Notes under the pieces: model-generated
The model's input: only the letters and a program-made list of their open reading frames with translations
Told to the model about the DNA's origin: nothing
Databases searched by the model: none
Part shown: in pieces, positions 43,685 through 52,338 of the stretch
Layout: each line of letters starts with the position of its first letter
Position numbering within the stretch: the stretch's first letter is position 1
Made by a program: the position numbers and the translations under genes
NCBI GenBank assembly: GCA_963745205.1
Contig: CAVUWX010000011.1
Span: 124,001-188,000 of the forward strand
DNA from: Hyphomicrobium_A sp963745205
Lineage (GTDB): Bacteria > Pseudomonadota > Alphaproteobacteria > Rhizobiales > Hyphomicrobiaceae
Direction: 5' to 3'
Length of the DNA: 64,000 bases

Positions 43685-45307
43685 TCAGTTGAGGGTGGGA
43701 GCGTCCTCGCCGCTGGCGAGCGGCGGCTTTGAGCGCAGGCGCGCGGGGCGCGGCGGCCGCGGCGCCATCTGCTTTAGCCTGTGCGTCTCCTGCCCCAGCG
43801 GCTGCAGCGGGGCCATGGCCCGCAGCACCCGGTAGCCCGGCAGGAGCACCGTCGCGTCTGTGCCTTTGCGCAGCTCGGAGCGCAGATCGAGCGTGCCTCC
43901 GTGCAGTTCGATCAGGTTCTGTACGATAGCGAGCCCGAGCCCGGCGCCGCCCTCGGCGCTCTGATGCGCGAGCGCGCCTTGGCCGAATGCCTGCAGCACT
44001 TTTGGGATCTCGTCCTCGGGGATGCCCGGTCCGGTGTCGCGTACGCTCAAATATTGGCCGCCGTCCTCGGTCGAGCCGACGGCGAGCGTGATGCGGCCGC
44101 CTCGCGGCGTGAACTTCAGCGCGTTCGACATGAGGTTGAGCGAGATCTGGCGCATGGCGCGCTGATCGGCCCAGACCACGGGCAGGTCAGGCTCGAACTC
44201 CTCGACCACCTGGAGGCCTTTGCTGTCGGCACGAAGCTTCAGGAGCTTGTGGCACTCGGCCGCGACGTCGGCCAAGCGCACTGGCTCCTCGTGCAGCTCG
44301 TAGCGGCCCGCCTCGATGCGCGTGAGGTCGAGGATCTCGTTGATGAGATGCAGGAGGTGGCGGCCGCTGTCGAGGATATTGCCGGCGTACTCGCGGTAGG
44401 TCTGATTTTCCATGGGACCGAACAGCTCGGTCTTCATCACCTCGGAGAAGCCGAGAATGGCGTTGAGCGGAGTGCGCAACTCGTGGCTCATGGTGGCGAG
44501 AAAGCGCGATTTCGCATTGTTGGCGGCTTCCGCGCGTCGCCGCGCCTCGTCCGATACCGATTTTTCCTCCTCCAGCTCGGCGATAAGCGCGTCCTTCTCG
44601 CTGCGGAACTCGAGCATCGACAAGGCGGTGGAGCGAATGCCGCGCGCGAGGAAGAGGAAGTAGACGTGAACGCCGACCGCCATGGAGGCGAGCGCCAGGT
44701 AGAAGGGATCGTTGAGCAACAGCAGCCGTATCACCACCGCAACCGTCATCGGGATGGTGCCGGCGTAGAGGATGGGCGGGATCGTCGCAGCAAACATGGT
44801 GCGGATCGCCACCACGACGATCAGCGTGGCGAAGATGAAGACGTGCGAGGAGTAGACGAGGTCGCCGCTTACGCTGAAGCTTTTGCCGAGCCCCATGAGA
44901 GCGAAGCCGGCAAGCGCCACGCCGTTCAACAGCTCGATGATGATGAAACGGCGGCGCCAGAGGCCGACGTTGACCTGTGCGGGGGGGAGCGCCAGGAAGC
45001 GGCGGCCTTGATCGAGCAGCACCACCTTGGCGCCGATGACGATGACCAGCCACATGATGGCGTCGAAGGCCGGGGCCCAGAACATAGATGCGATGGCAAA
45101 GAGCGCGTAAAGCGCCGGCATGGTCACGGCGGCGCCGAGCTCGTTGCGCACGAACATCGTCAACAGCTCGTACTCGAACTCGGGCTTGATGCTGGTGCCG
45201 GCCGCGAGCCGCGCACGCGTCGCCTTTAGATCCTCGGCAGCGCGCCGCTTCGCGTCGCGACGGCTGCGACGCCGCGCGACCTCATCGGCTATGACGCTGC
45301 TGTTCAT
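43685..45307 (-). CDS. Membrane histidine kinase, PdhS/DivJ/PleC-like
   Basis: 540 residues. A basic, polar N-terminus of about 45 residues precedes at least five membrane helices (about 60-222), then a coiled coil and HisKA with His275 in FLATMSHELRTPLNAILGFS. The continuation EVMKTELFGPMENQTYREYA is the DHp pattern of the DivK-interacting kinases of alphaproteobacteria. HATPase motifs are intact: NLMSNALKFTPRGGR, RDTGPGIPEDE and GLGLAIVQNLIELHGG. The cognate regulator is not adjacent, as usual for this group. A short Pro/Arg-rich tail ends the protein. Confidence 0.88.
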   Translation of the reverse strand: MNSSVIADEVARRRSRRDAKRRAAEDLKATRARLAAGTSIKPEFEYELLTMFVRNELGAAVTMPALYALFAIASMFWAPAFDAIMWLVIVIGAKVVLLDQGRRFLALPPAQVNVGLWRRRFIIIELLNGVALAGFALMGLGKSFSVSGDLVYSSHVFIFATLIVVVAIRTMFAATIPPILYAGTIPMTVAVVIRLLLLNDPFYLALASMAVGVHVYFLFLARGIRSTALSMLEFRSEKDALIAELEEEKSVSDEARRRAEAANNAKSRFLATMSHELRTPLNAILGFSEVMKTELFGPMENQTYREYAGNILDSGRHLLHLINEILDLTRIEAGRYELHEEPVRLADVAAECHKLLKLRADSKGLQVVEEFEPDLPVVWADQRAMRQISLNLMSNALKFTPRGGRITLAVGSTEDGGQYLSVRDTGPGIPEDEIPKVLQAFGQGALAHQSAEGGAGLGLAIVQNLIELHGGTLDLRSELRKGTDATVLLPGYRVLRAMAPLQPLGQETHRLKQMAPRPPRPARLRSKPPLASGEDAPTLN

Positions 45308-45523
45308 GGTGTTGCGGTAATCCCGAGACCGGCTCTAGGCCGGAACATTGAAGGACAATCTCTGGATGATTTCCTAACTAAGTGTTTATCAAGGTATTCT
45401 TTGAAGTTATAGGTAGATGCAAGACGAGCTTGTCAGCCGATTTTTGCGCAGCGCGGCGTTGTCGGAGAGCACCTCTGCCGCTACGGTCCCCGCGCCCGTT
45501 AACCCCCCGTCGCCCTCTTAGCC

Positions 45524-46135
45524 ATGCGGATCATCGAGACGCGCACCGCCCCCAATCCCCGCCGGGTGCGTATCTTCCTCGCGGAGAAACGGATCGCGGT
45601 GCCGTTCGAGGAGGTCGAGATCATGCAAGGCGAATTGCGAACGCGGGAATTCGCAGACCTGAATCCGTGGCAGCGGGTGCCGGTGCTAATCCTCGATGAC
45701 GGAACCGCAATTGCCGAATCGGTGGCCATCTGCCGCTATTTCGAGGAGTTGCAACCGGAGCCAGCGCTGTTCGGGCGGGGTGCAGTGGTGCGGGCGCAAG
45801 TCGAGATGTGGAACCGACGAATGGAGCTCGGGTTGTTTGCTGCCGTCGCCGCCGTCTTCCGCCATCTGCATCCGAAGATGAGCCGGCTTGAGGATCCGCA
45901 AATTTCCGTCTGGGGCGAGGCCAACAAGACAAAGGTGGCGGAGATGCTTGCCCTCGTCGATGCTAGGCTCGGCGAGGCGCGTTTCATTGCCGGTGAGGAT
46001 TTTTCGATCGCCGACATAACCTCGCTTGTGGCGGTCGACTTCATGAAGGCGGCTCGTCTCGAGCAGCCTCGAGGGCTAGCAAACGTCGCACGTTGGCATC
46101 GCGAGGTGTCGTTGCGGCCGAGCGCAGACGCGTGA
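45524..46135 (+). CDS. Glutathione S-transferase family protein
   Basis: 203 residues. N-terminal thioredoxin-like GST domain (about 1-78): TAPNPRRVRIFLAEKRIAV, LNPWQRVPVLIL and the glutathione-contact AIAESVAICRYFEE. The C-terminal helical domain (about 85-200) has IAGEDFSIADITSLVAVD, the conserved helix-6 motif. It conjugates or otherwise handles glutathione with unknown electrophiles. The region before it, from 45,308, has no other gene. Confidence 0.92.
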   Translation: MRIIETRTAPNPRRVRIFLAEKRIAVPFEEVEIMQGELRTREFADLNPWQRVPVLILDDGTAIAESVAICRYFEELQPEPALFGRGAVVRAQVEMWNRRMELGLFAAVAAVFRHLHPKMSRLEDPQISVWGEANKTKVAEMLALVDARLGEARFIAGEDFSIADITSLVAVDFMKAARLEQPRGLANVARWHREVSLRPSADA

Positions 46136-46190
46136 CGGGAATGAACGGCATCGTTGTCGACTTATAGCTGAACGGAATTGTGAGGCTCGC

Positions 46191-46934
46191 ATGAAGCTAA
46201 CGATCGTCGGCTCGGGCGACGCCTTCGGCTCCGGCGGGCGGCTGCAGACCTGTTACCACGTCGCCGTTGCCGGTGAGGACGTGCTCATCGATTGCGGCGC
46301 CACCGCGCTCATCGGCATGCAGCAGCTCGGCCTCGACCCCGACCGCGTGTCGACGATCTTCGTCTCGCACCTTCACGGCGATCACTTCGCGGGCCTCGTG
46401 TGGTTTCTTTTGCACGCGCACTTCGTGACTGAGCGTACCGCGCCGCTTACGATCACGGGACCGGCCGGCATCGCGCAGCGCTTTGCCGCCGTGGCTGATA
46501 CACTGTTTCCCGGCACCACCGCCATCGCGAAGCGGTTCGATATGCGCTTCATCGAATACGCGGAGGGTGTGCCGCTTGATGTCGGGCCGGTGCGCGTTAC
46601 CGCTTTCGAGGTGCGCCACCCCTCCGGTGCGCCACCTTACGCCTTGCGGTTCGAGGTCGGTGGCAAGACCTTGGGCTTCTCCGGCGACACGCAGTGGGTC
46701 GACAGCCTACTGCATGCCTCCACCGGTGCCGACCTCTACATCACTGAATGCTTCAGCTTCGAGACGCCGATCGGCTATCACATGGCTTGGCGCGACATCG
46801 AGAAGAACCTCGACCGGCTCGCCGCCAAGCGCGTGCTACTGACGCACATGAACGCGGACATGCTGAATCGCTGCTCGCAAATTCGCGATCCGCGCGTGCT
46901 TCTCGCCAAGGACGGCATGCAGATCGAAATCTGA
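46191..46934 (+). CDS. Metallo-beta-lactamase-fold hydrolase
   Basis: 247 residues. The zinc motif FVSHLHGDHFAGL gives His60, His62, Asp64 and His65. FSGDTQW supplies the bridging Asp and LTHMNADML the last His. The layout resembles the RNase Z/arylsulfatase-like branch of MBL hydrolases. It starts 55 bp after the GST gene on the same strand; no specific substrate can be named. Confidence 0.9.
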   Translation: MKLTIVGSGDAFGSGGRLQTCYHVAVAGEDVLIDCGATALIGMQQLGLDPDRVSTIFVSHLHGDHFAGLVWFLLHAHFVTERTAPLTITGPAGIAQRFAAVADTLFPGTTAIAKRFDMRFIEYAEGVPLDVGPVRVTAFEVRHPSGAPPYALRFEVGGKTLGFSGDTQWVDSLLHASTGADLYITECFSFETPIGYHMAWRDIEKNLDRLAAKRVLLTHMNADMLNRCSQIRDPRVLLAKDGMQIEI

Positions 46935-47082
46935 GCGGCGGCATCCGAGCGGTGGCACCTGCCGAGGCTGCTTGGACAAGCCCCCGGAAAAATATGCTCA
47001 CGTTCCCCTTGACGGTGCGATAGATCGCACGCCTACTCGCGTTAATTGCGCGAATTCGGGAACGCTTTTTCACAGGCCCGCC

Positions 47083-47577
47083 ATGCTCGACGAAATGGAC
47101 ATCAAGATCCTGCGCATCCTGCAGGAGGACTGTACGCGGCCGGTGGCCGATATCGGCAAGGAGGTCGGCTTGTCGACGACGCCATGCTGGCGGCGCATCC
47201 AGAAGCTCGAGGAGGCGGGCGTGATCGAGCGCCGCGTCGCCATCCTCGACCCGCACAAGGTCAACGCGGGCGTCACCGTCATCGTCCTGATCAAAACCGA
47301 CCAGCACAGCCTCGGCTGGCTCGAGCGCTTCCACGGCGCGGTTGCGGATTTTCCCGAAGTCGTCGAGTTCTACCGTATGTCGGGGGAGGTCGACTATCTC
47401 TTGCGCGTCGTCGTGCCGGACATCGATGCTTACGATGTGTTCTACAAGAAGCTCATTGCCCGCATCGAGATCGCCAAGGTGTCGTCGTCGTTCGCGATGG
47501 AGCAGATCAAGTACACGACCGCGCTGCCGCTCCACTTCGCGCGCGAGGCGGACGCGGAGCGCCCCAGCAAGGACTAG
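47083..47577 (+). CDS. Lrp/AsnC family transcriptional regulator
   Basis: 164 residues from ATG 47083 (the frame is open further left but without domain character). Helix-turn-helix at about 3-55: MDIKILRILQEDCTRPVADI and VGLSTTPCWRRIQKLEEAGV. The C-terminal ligand-binding RAM domain follows (VVEFYRMSGEVDYLLRVVV). It senses an amino acid and regulates nearby or distant genes. Its stop overlaps the stop of the converging MAPEG gene by four bases. Confidence 0.94.
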   Translation: MLDEMDIKILRILQEDCTRPVADIGKEVGLSTTPCWRRIQKLEEAGVIERRVAILDPHKVNAGVTVIVLIKTDQHSLGWLERFHGAVADFPEVVEFYRMSGEVDYLLRVVVPDIDAYDVFYKKLIARIEIAKVSSSFAMEQIKYTTALPLHFAREADAERPSKD

Positions 47578-47972
47578 ACCAGCAGGTAGAGCGCCGACAG
47601 CGAGAAGCACATCATCGCCGCGATCCCCATAGCCGCGAACGTCAGCGTCATGCCCCAGACGCGGTATTGCAGGATGTGAGGCGTCTGGGATAGCCCGTAG
47701 GCGTGCAGCAGGCGCCCGGCGACCAGCGTCACACCGACGAGGTGTGTGAGAATATGCGGCGGCCCCAAGTTCTCCGCGAGCGCCATGAGCAGCAGCGTGA
47801 AGGGCGCGTATTCGGCGAAGTTCGCGTGCACGCGCATGCGGCGCAAGAGCTGCACATCCTCCCCATGCCCGATCTCGACGCGCTGCTGGCGCCGCCAGCC
47901 GATGACGCGCACGCTGAGGAATAGAAAGACCACGGCCAGCAGCGAGGCGTAGAAGGCGGTGATGGTCATCAT
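47574..47972 (-). CDS. MAPEG-family membrane protein
   Basis: 132 residues, four membrane helices. The family motif RVHANFAEYAPFTLLLMALAE sits in helix 2, and HLVGVTLVAGRLLHAYGL in helix 3. Members are membrane-bound glutathione transferase/peroxidase relatives. In bacteria their substrates are mostly unknown. It converges with the Lrp/AsnC gene. Confidence 0.9.
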   Translation of the reverse strand: MMTITAFYASLLAVVFLFLSVRVIGWRRQQRVEIGHGEDVQLLRRMRVHANFAEYAPFTLLLMALAENLGPPHILTHLVGVTLVAGRLLHAYGLSQTPHILQYRVWGMTLTFAAMGIAAMMCFSLSALYLLV

Positions 47973-48070
47973 GGCGGTTCTCCCGGGGAGGACGTCGCGA
48001 GGTTAGTACCTGGCGTTGATCTTCAGGCACGTGCTTTGCAGCCGGCAGGTCCCGGAGCGCACGATCTTTT

Positions 48071-48961
48071 TCAATCTTTCGAGGGCACATGGCCCGCGCC
48101 TAACCGCGCGATGAGGCTCGAGGTGTCCCAGCGGCCGCCGCCCAGGCGCTGCACTTCCGCGTAGAATTGATCGACGAGCGCCGTGACAGGCAGGCTCGAG
48201 CCGTTGCGCTGCGCCTCGGTGAGGCAGATGCCCAAGTCCTTGCGCATCCAGTCGACCGCGAAGCCGAAGTCGAAGCGGCGTTCGCTCATCGTCCTCCAGC
48301 GGTTTTCGAGCGGCCAGGATTGCGCGGCGCCCTTCGATATCGTCTCCATCACGAGGGGAAGATCGAGGCCGGCGTTCTGGGCGAAGTCGATTGCTTCGGC
48401 AAGGGCCTGCAGCATGCCGGCGATGGCGATCTGATTGACCATCTTGGCGAGCTGCCCGGCGCCCGCGGGGCCGATGCGGTTCACGGCCCGCGCGTAGGTC
48501 GAAATGAACGGTCGCGCCAGATCGAAGGCGGCTTCCTCGCCGCCTACCATGACGGTCAGCGCGCCATTCTGCGCCCCCGCCTGCCCGCCAGAGACCGGCG
48601 CGTCGAGGAAGGAGAACCCGCGCTCGGACGCCGCGGCGCTAAGCTCACGTGCGACCTCGGCCGAGGCCGTCGTATGATCGACGAAGACGGTGCCGGCCCC
48701 CATGCCGTGGAAGGCGCCGTTTTCGCCTGTCGTAACCGCGCGCAGGTCTTCGTCGTTGCCGACGCAGCAGAAGACGAGTTCGGCTCCGGCGGCGGCCGAG
48801 GCCGGCGTCGGAGCCCCGTGCCCGCCGTGCTCGGCGACCCACGCCTCGGCCTTGGCGCCGTTGCGGTTATAGACGACGACGTCGCGACGACCTTTCGCGG
48901 CAAGGTGCCCGGCCATGGGAGAGCCCATGACACCGAGCCCGATCCATGCCACGTGCGCCAT
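48071..48961 (-). CDS. NAD(P)-dependent beta-hydroxyacid dehydrogenase (3-hydroxyisobutyrate dehydrogenase family)
   Basis: 296 residues from ATG 48961. Rossmann motif VAWIGLGVMGSPMAGHLA at the start, the substrate-binding DAPVSGGQAGAQNGALTV at about 120-140 and the catalytic Lys in GAGQLAKMVNQI near 171. The family includes 3-hydroxyisobutyrate, tartronate-semialdehyde and succinic-semialdehyde (GHB) dehydrogenases; the substrate is not decided by the sequence. A Met 18 codons upstream is a less likely start. Confidence 0.9.
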   Translation of the reverse strand: MAHVAWIGLGVMGSPMAGHLAAKGRRDVVVYNRNGAKAEAWVAEHGGHGAPTPASAAAGAELVFCCVGNDEDLRAVTTGENGAFHGMGAGTVFVDHTTASAEVARELSAAASERGFSFLDAPVSGGQAGAQNGALTVMVGGEEAAFDLARPFISTYARAVNRIGPAGAGQLAKMVNQIAIAGMLQALAEAIDFAQNAGLDLPLVMETISKGAAQSWPLENRWRTMSERRFDFGFAVDWMRKDLGICLTEAQRNGSSLPVTALVDQFYAEVQRLGGGRWDTSSLIARLGAGHVPSKD

Positions 48962-49033
48962 GCTGGCCTCCTTAAGGATCCGCGCGTCGAGGCGGCCGCA
49001 TCGCGGCAACACCAACCGCCGCCTGCTGCGCAG

Positions 49034-49663
49034 CTAATGTTTGATGGGCTGTGTGGGGAATGCAAGCTGCTCGCGCGCGCGCCACTCGTTCGTCACGTAG
49101 TTGATGATGATGGACTTGCGCACGCCGTCGATCTTGCGCTTCTCGAAGCCGTGAAAGGTGATGCTTGACGGGACGAACACGAGCGCGCCGTTGCTCTCAA
49201 AGGGAGAGCGGCCGACATGGCTCTTGTCGGCGTCGTAGATGTCGGTCCCGAGGGCTGCATGACTCGGGTCCTTCGAGGTGTAGAGCAGCATAGTGAACAG
49301 CTTCACGCCGAGGTCGGAATGGGGCTCGAGCCAGAAGCCGTCGGTGTCCTGCGCGATCTCGACGCGAAGATAGGACCCGTCGAGATTGGTGCCGAAGTGC
49401 TGCTCGATGCGGTCGACGACCGTCTTGCTCTGGAAGGCGTCGTTAAAGGCCTTACAAACGGAGAATTGGCCCATGTTCTCGGCGTCGAAATATTTGCGGG
49501 TGTTGTTGTGCAGCTCGCGCTTGCCGGAGACGCCGTCGAGCGGGGGCGCGTCGAACGGCAGGGCGAGAATGGTGTCGATCACGTCCTGGGGAAGACAATG
49601 CCGCAGGAACCAGTGCTTGTAGGGAGTCGGCGTGAACTTCGAAGTTTCGATGCTCTTCAGCAT
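49034..49663 (-). CDS. 2-oxoglutarate/Fe(II)-dependent oxygenase-like protein
   Basis: 209 residues. The double-stranded beta-helix core carries a facial triad His115-x-Asp117 (GFWLEPHSDLGVK) and His171 (SITFHGFEK), plus Arg182 (GVRKSIIINYV) to hold 2-oxoglutarate. DLDGSYLRVEI-type strand and FTMLLYTSKD fit a prolyl-4-hydroxylase-like fold. A role in polysaccharide or small-molecule hydroxylation is possible. It ends 73 bp before the dehydrogenase gene begins on the same strand. Confidence 0.78.
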   Translation of the reverse strand: MLKSIETSKFTPTPYKHWFLRHCLPQDVIDTILALPFDAPPLDGVSGKRELHNNTRKYFDAENMGQFSVCKAFNDAFQSKTVVDRIEQHFGTNLDGSYLRVEIAQDTDGFWLEPHSDLGVKLFTMLLYTSKDPSHAALGTDIYDADKSHVGRSPFESNGALVFVPSSITFHGFEKRKIDGVRKSIIINYVTNEWRAREQLAFPTQPIKH

Positions 49664-49975
49664 CGAGTTCGACGATTGCTTGCTTCGTGATGGCCATGTG
49701 GCGTTGCATCCCTGGGTTAGGCGGCAGGAGCGGACCGGCGCCGCTCCGCGGGCTCAGGCCTCGAGGGCCTGCACGTCGCCTCGCGCCGACGTTAGCGGAT
49801 GCAGGGAGCCCCGAGCGTTCTGACGGATCAGAAGGCCGCTGCCGCCACTTAGCATTGGCCTGCGGGGAAGCGCAAATGGCGAGCCGACGCAACGTTTATG
49901 GGCAAACGGACACTGAAGGAGGGGCGGACAAGTCCCATCCAACGCCCGTTGCTCGAAGCATTCGCGGGCCTGTCG
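49664..49975. other. Intergenic region with no supported gene
   Basis: 312 bp upstream of the oxygenase gene. Open frames here lack start signals, domains or plausible composition. The oxygenase promoter is probably here, but no clear -35/-10 was recognised. Confidence 0.5.
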
Positions 49976-50014
49976 CAAATAAAAGAGGCCTCGGTTCCAG
50001 AGGATCCGAGGCCT
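49976..50014 (-). terminator. Intrinsic terminator for the 58-residue membrane-protein gene
   Basis: Read on the minus strand: AGGCCTCGG, an 11-base loop, CCGAGGCCT, then CTTTTATTT. The 9-bp stem is perfect and is followed by the T-rich run, 61 bp after the stop of the gene at 50076-50252. Confidence 0.75.
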
Positions 50015-50075
50015 GAAGTCATTGGGGGAGAGAAGTCTGGAAAGATCTGGTCGTGAGCGAAAGGCGTTGTGATCC

Positions 50076-50252
50076 TCAGCTAAGTTCGATGTGGACCCAG
50101 GAAGAGGCCGCGTCGGCTTCCGAGCGCTGGGTCTTCAGGGCGCTGAGAGAGGCGAGGAGAAGCACGCCGGTCAGCAGAAACAGCAGCAGGGCGCCAGTGC
50201 GGGCCCAGGCCCATTTGGACCCTTGCTGTCCCTTGGCGGCGTGAAGATCCAT
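50076..50252 (-). CDS. 58-residue single-pass membrane protein
   Basis: ATG 50252 has AGGA nine bases upstream and opens 58 codons: a short polar N-terminus (MDLHAAKGQQGSKWAWART), one strong membrane helix (GALLLFLLTGVLLLASLSAL) and a polar tail ending SSWVHIELS. A terminator 61 bp downstream on the same strand supports it as a transcribed unit. No family is recognised. Confidence 0.62.
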   Translation of the reverse strand: MDLHAAKGQQGSKWAWARTGALLLFLLTGVLLLASLSALKTQRSEADAASSWVHIELS

Positions 50253-50411
50253 CGTGAAAGTTCCTGTACGGATCGGCGTGTACGATCAAGTTGAGGGTTT
50301 TGTAACCGATAAGGTCTCGTTAGTCTAACTGATGCTGGCCTCATGGATAATGGCAGCAGCTCAGTTTTAACGAAGTATTTACGAGTTGGGCGCCGCCGTG
50401 GCGCCGCCATT

Positions 50412-52064
50412 TCAATTTCGCCTTTTCCGGATTTCGTTCAAACTCTGTCGCGCCGAGATCGCCTCGGGGTCGATTTTCAGCTCGATTACGGTCGGAATCG
50501 ACGCCGATAGCGCCCGGCGCAGCACTGGCAAAAAGTCGCGCGTCTCCTCAATAGCGACACCGGCGGCGCCGAAGCCGCGGGCGAGCGCGGCGAAATCGGG
50601 GTTAACGAGGCTCGTCCCCACGACCCTGCCAGGGTAAAGACGCTCCTGATGCATGCGGATGGTGCCGTACATGCCGTTATTGACGACGATCATGACGATT
50701 GGCACCCCGTATTGCACGGCCGTTGCCAGCTCTTGGCCCGTCATTAGCGCGCAACCGTCGCCGGCCAGAGCCACCACTGCCCGCTCGGGGTGGATAAGTT
50801 TCGCCGCGATGGCGGCGGGCAGACCGTAGCCCATGGAGCCCGAGGCAGGCGCAAGCTGGCTGGGCCAGCCCTTGTACTGGAAGTAGCGGTTGAGGAAGCC
50901 CGCGTAGTTGCCGGCGCCGTTGGTGACGATGGCATCGTCGGGCAGCTCGCGCGACAGCGTCGCGATGACCTCCGCGAGCTGAACGCTGCCCGGCGTCGCG
51001 AGCGGCTTCAGGGAGCGCTCGTAGCTGGCGCGCAGCTCCCGGCGCAGCTTGCGCCACGGCCGTTTCTCAGGCGCCCGCATGCGGGCGAGCGCGCGGCAGA
51101 ACGATTCCGCGCCGGCGACGACGGCTAGATCCGTCCGGTAGAGCCGACCGAGCTCCGCCGCAGAAGGATGCGCGTGCATGAGGAACTGGCTTGGATCGGG
51201 CGTCGCCAGCAGCGTCTGCGCGGCCGTCGGCACCTCGCCCGGCGTCTCGCCGATGACGATCAGCACGTCCGCGTCAGCGATCGCGGCGCCGAGATCCGGC
51301 TCCATGTCGATGCCGGCGTGGCCGACGTAGGAGGCATGGCGGTTGTCGAAATGATCCTGGCGGCGGAACGTCGCCGCGACGGGGATGTCGAACTTGCCCG
51401 CGAACGCCGCGAGCTGCTTGGCCGCGACGGCGCTCCAATCGCCGCCGCCAATGAGCACCAGCGGCCGCCGCGCGCCTGCCAGCTTCTCCTTGAGCCGGCG
51501 CATGGCGTCAGCCGAGGGCCCCGGGCTCGCCGGCTTGACCGGGGTCGCGTCCGCGACCTCCGCCGTTTCATGCAGCACGTCCTCGGGGAAGCCGAGAACG
51601 ACGGGCCCCGGCCGCCCCGAGCGCGCCGCCTGGTAGGCATGCGCGACCGCCTCCGGAATGCGCACCGCCTCGCGCACGATCTCGACGCGCTTCGCGATCG
51701 CGCCGAACACCGCAGCAAGATCGATTTCCTGGAACGCCTTGCGGCCCTCGCGGCTCCGCGCCGGCAGCCCCACCAGCAGCAGCATCGGCGTTGCATCGTG
51801 GTGGGCAACGTAGACGCCCGACACCGCGTTGCTGGCGCCGGGCCCGCGCGTCACGAAGGCGACGCCGGGCGTGCCGGTGAGTTTGCCTGCCGCCTCCGCC
51901 ATCATCGCGGCAGCGCCCTCGTGGCGGCACACGATGGTGCGGATCGGCCCCTCGTCGAACAGCGCATCCAGCGCCGGCAGGAAGCTTTCGCCCGGGACCG
52001 TGAAGAGCATGCGGCAGCCGTGGCCGGCGAGCCCGTCGATCAGGATCTTTCCGCCGTTACGCAT
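50412..52064 (-). CDS. Thiamine-pyrophosphate-dependent enzyme (acetolactate synthase large-subunit-like)
   Basis: 550 residues from ATG 52064 (GGGA five bases upstream). N-terminal TPP domain with the activating Glu in CRHEGAAAMMAEAAGKLTG, central domain, and C-terminal TPP-binding domain with AGDGCALMTGQELATAVQY and IVVNNGMYGTIR. This is the acetolactate synthase/benzoylformate decarboxylase/oxalyl-CoA decarboxylase superfamily. No regulatory small subunit (IlvH) gene lies beside it, so a catabolic role is more likely than branched-chain amino-acid synthesis. Confidence 0.88.
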   Translation of the reverse strand: MRNGGKILIDGLAGHGCRMLFTVPGESFLPALDALFDEGPIRTIVCRHEGAAAMMAEAAGKLTGTPGVAFVTRGPGASNAVSGVYVAHHDATPMLLLVGLPARSREGRKAFQEIDLAAVFGAIAKRVEIVREAVRIPEAVAHAYQAARSGRPGPVVLGFPEDVLHETAEVADATPVKPASPGPSADAMRRLKEKLAGARRPLVLIGGGDWSAVAAKQLAAFAGKFDIPVAATFRRQDHFDNRHASYVGHAGIDMEPDLGAAIADADVLIVIGETPGEVPTAAQTLLATPDPSQFLMHAHPSAAELGRLYRTDLAVVAGAESFCRALARMRAPEKRPWRKLRRELRASYERSLKPLATPGSVQLAEVIATLSRELPDDAIVTNGAGNYAGFLNRYFQYKGWPSQLAPASGSMGYGLPAAIAAKLIHPERAVVALAGDGCALMTGQELATAVQYGVPIVMIVVNNGMYGTIRMHQERLYPGRVVGTSLVNPDFAALARGFGAAGVAIEETRDFLPVLRRALSASIPTVIELKIDPEAISARQSLNEIRKRRN

Positions 52065-52253
52065 CACGTTCCCAAAGCCGGCTTGCCGGCGGCGTCTCGT
52101 CTTTTAGGCATCGCGCGGCGCCGAGGGACAGCACAAACCCGCGGCTCGGTTACGAGCGGAAACGAGCGAGCCCGGGAAGCCACGCTTCATCGGCGCAGCC
52201 GCAGGAACTCGTGACACAAAAAAGCCCTTTACAGGGGGGGCAGCGCACCCTAA

Positions 52254-52316
52254 ATGCAGGCGCTCTTTGCGTTCGCGTTCGGGCACTTGCATCCTGGATT
52301 GCATCCTGGGCGCTAA
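52254..52316 (+). CDS. Possible 20-codon leader ORF before the ornithine decarboxylase gene
   Basis: ATG 52254 opens 20 codons with a repeated core, MQALFAFAFGHLHPGLHPGR, and stops at TAA 52314-52316, 22 bases before the decarboxylase start. The repeated HPG and the closeness to a hairpin suggest a translated leader that controls expression, as polyamine-biosynthesis genes often have. It has no strong ribosome-binding site, so the claim is tentative. Confidence 0.4.
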   Translation: MQALFAFAFGHLHPGLHPGR

Positions 52317-52322
52317 AGGGCG
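52261..52322 (+). promoter_or_regulatory. Structured leader of the ornithine decarboxylase gene, candidate speF-type RNA
   Basis: CGCTCTTT (52261-52268) and AAAGGGCG (52315-52322) pair over 8 bp with one G-U, enclosing a 46-base region with TTGCATCCTGG twice (TTGCATCCTGGATTGCATCC). The stem closes just before GGAGG, the ribosome-binding site of the next gene. The speF RNA motif is known upstream of ornithine decarboxylase genes in alphaproteobacteria. Identity with it was not checked. Confidence 0.5.
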
Positions 52323-52338
52323 GTGGAGGTTTCATGCG

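Noticed and set aside
43781..45229. A 482-codon plus-strand frame
   Set aside because: Antisense to the membrane histidine kinase and without any recognisable domain.
46753..48090. A 445-codon minus-strand frame
   Set aside because: Crosses three real genes on different frames and strands; compositionally random.
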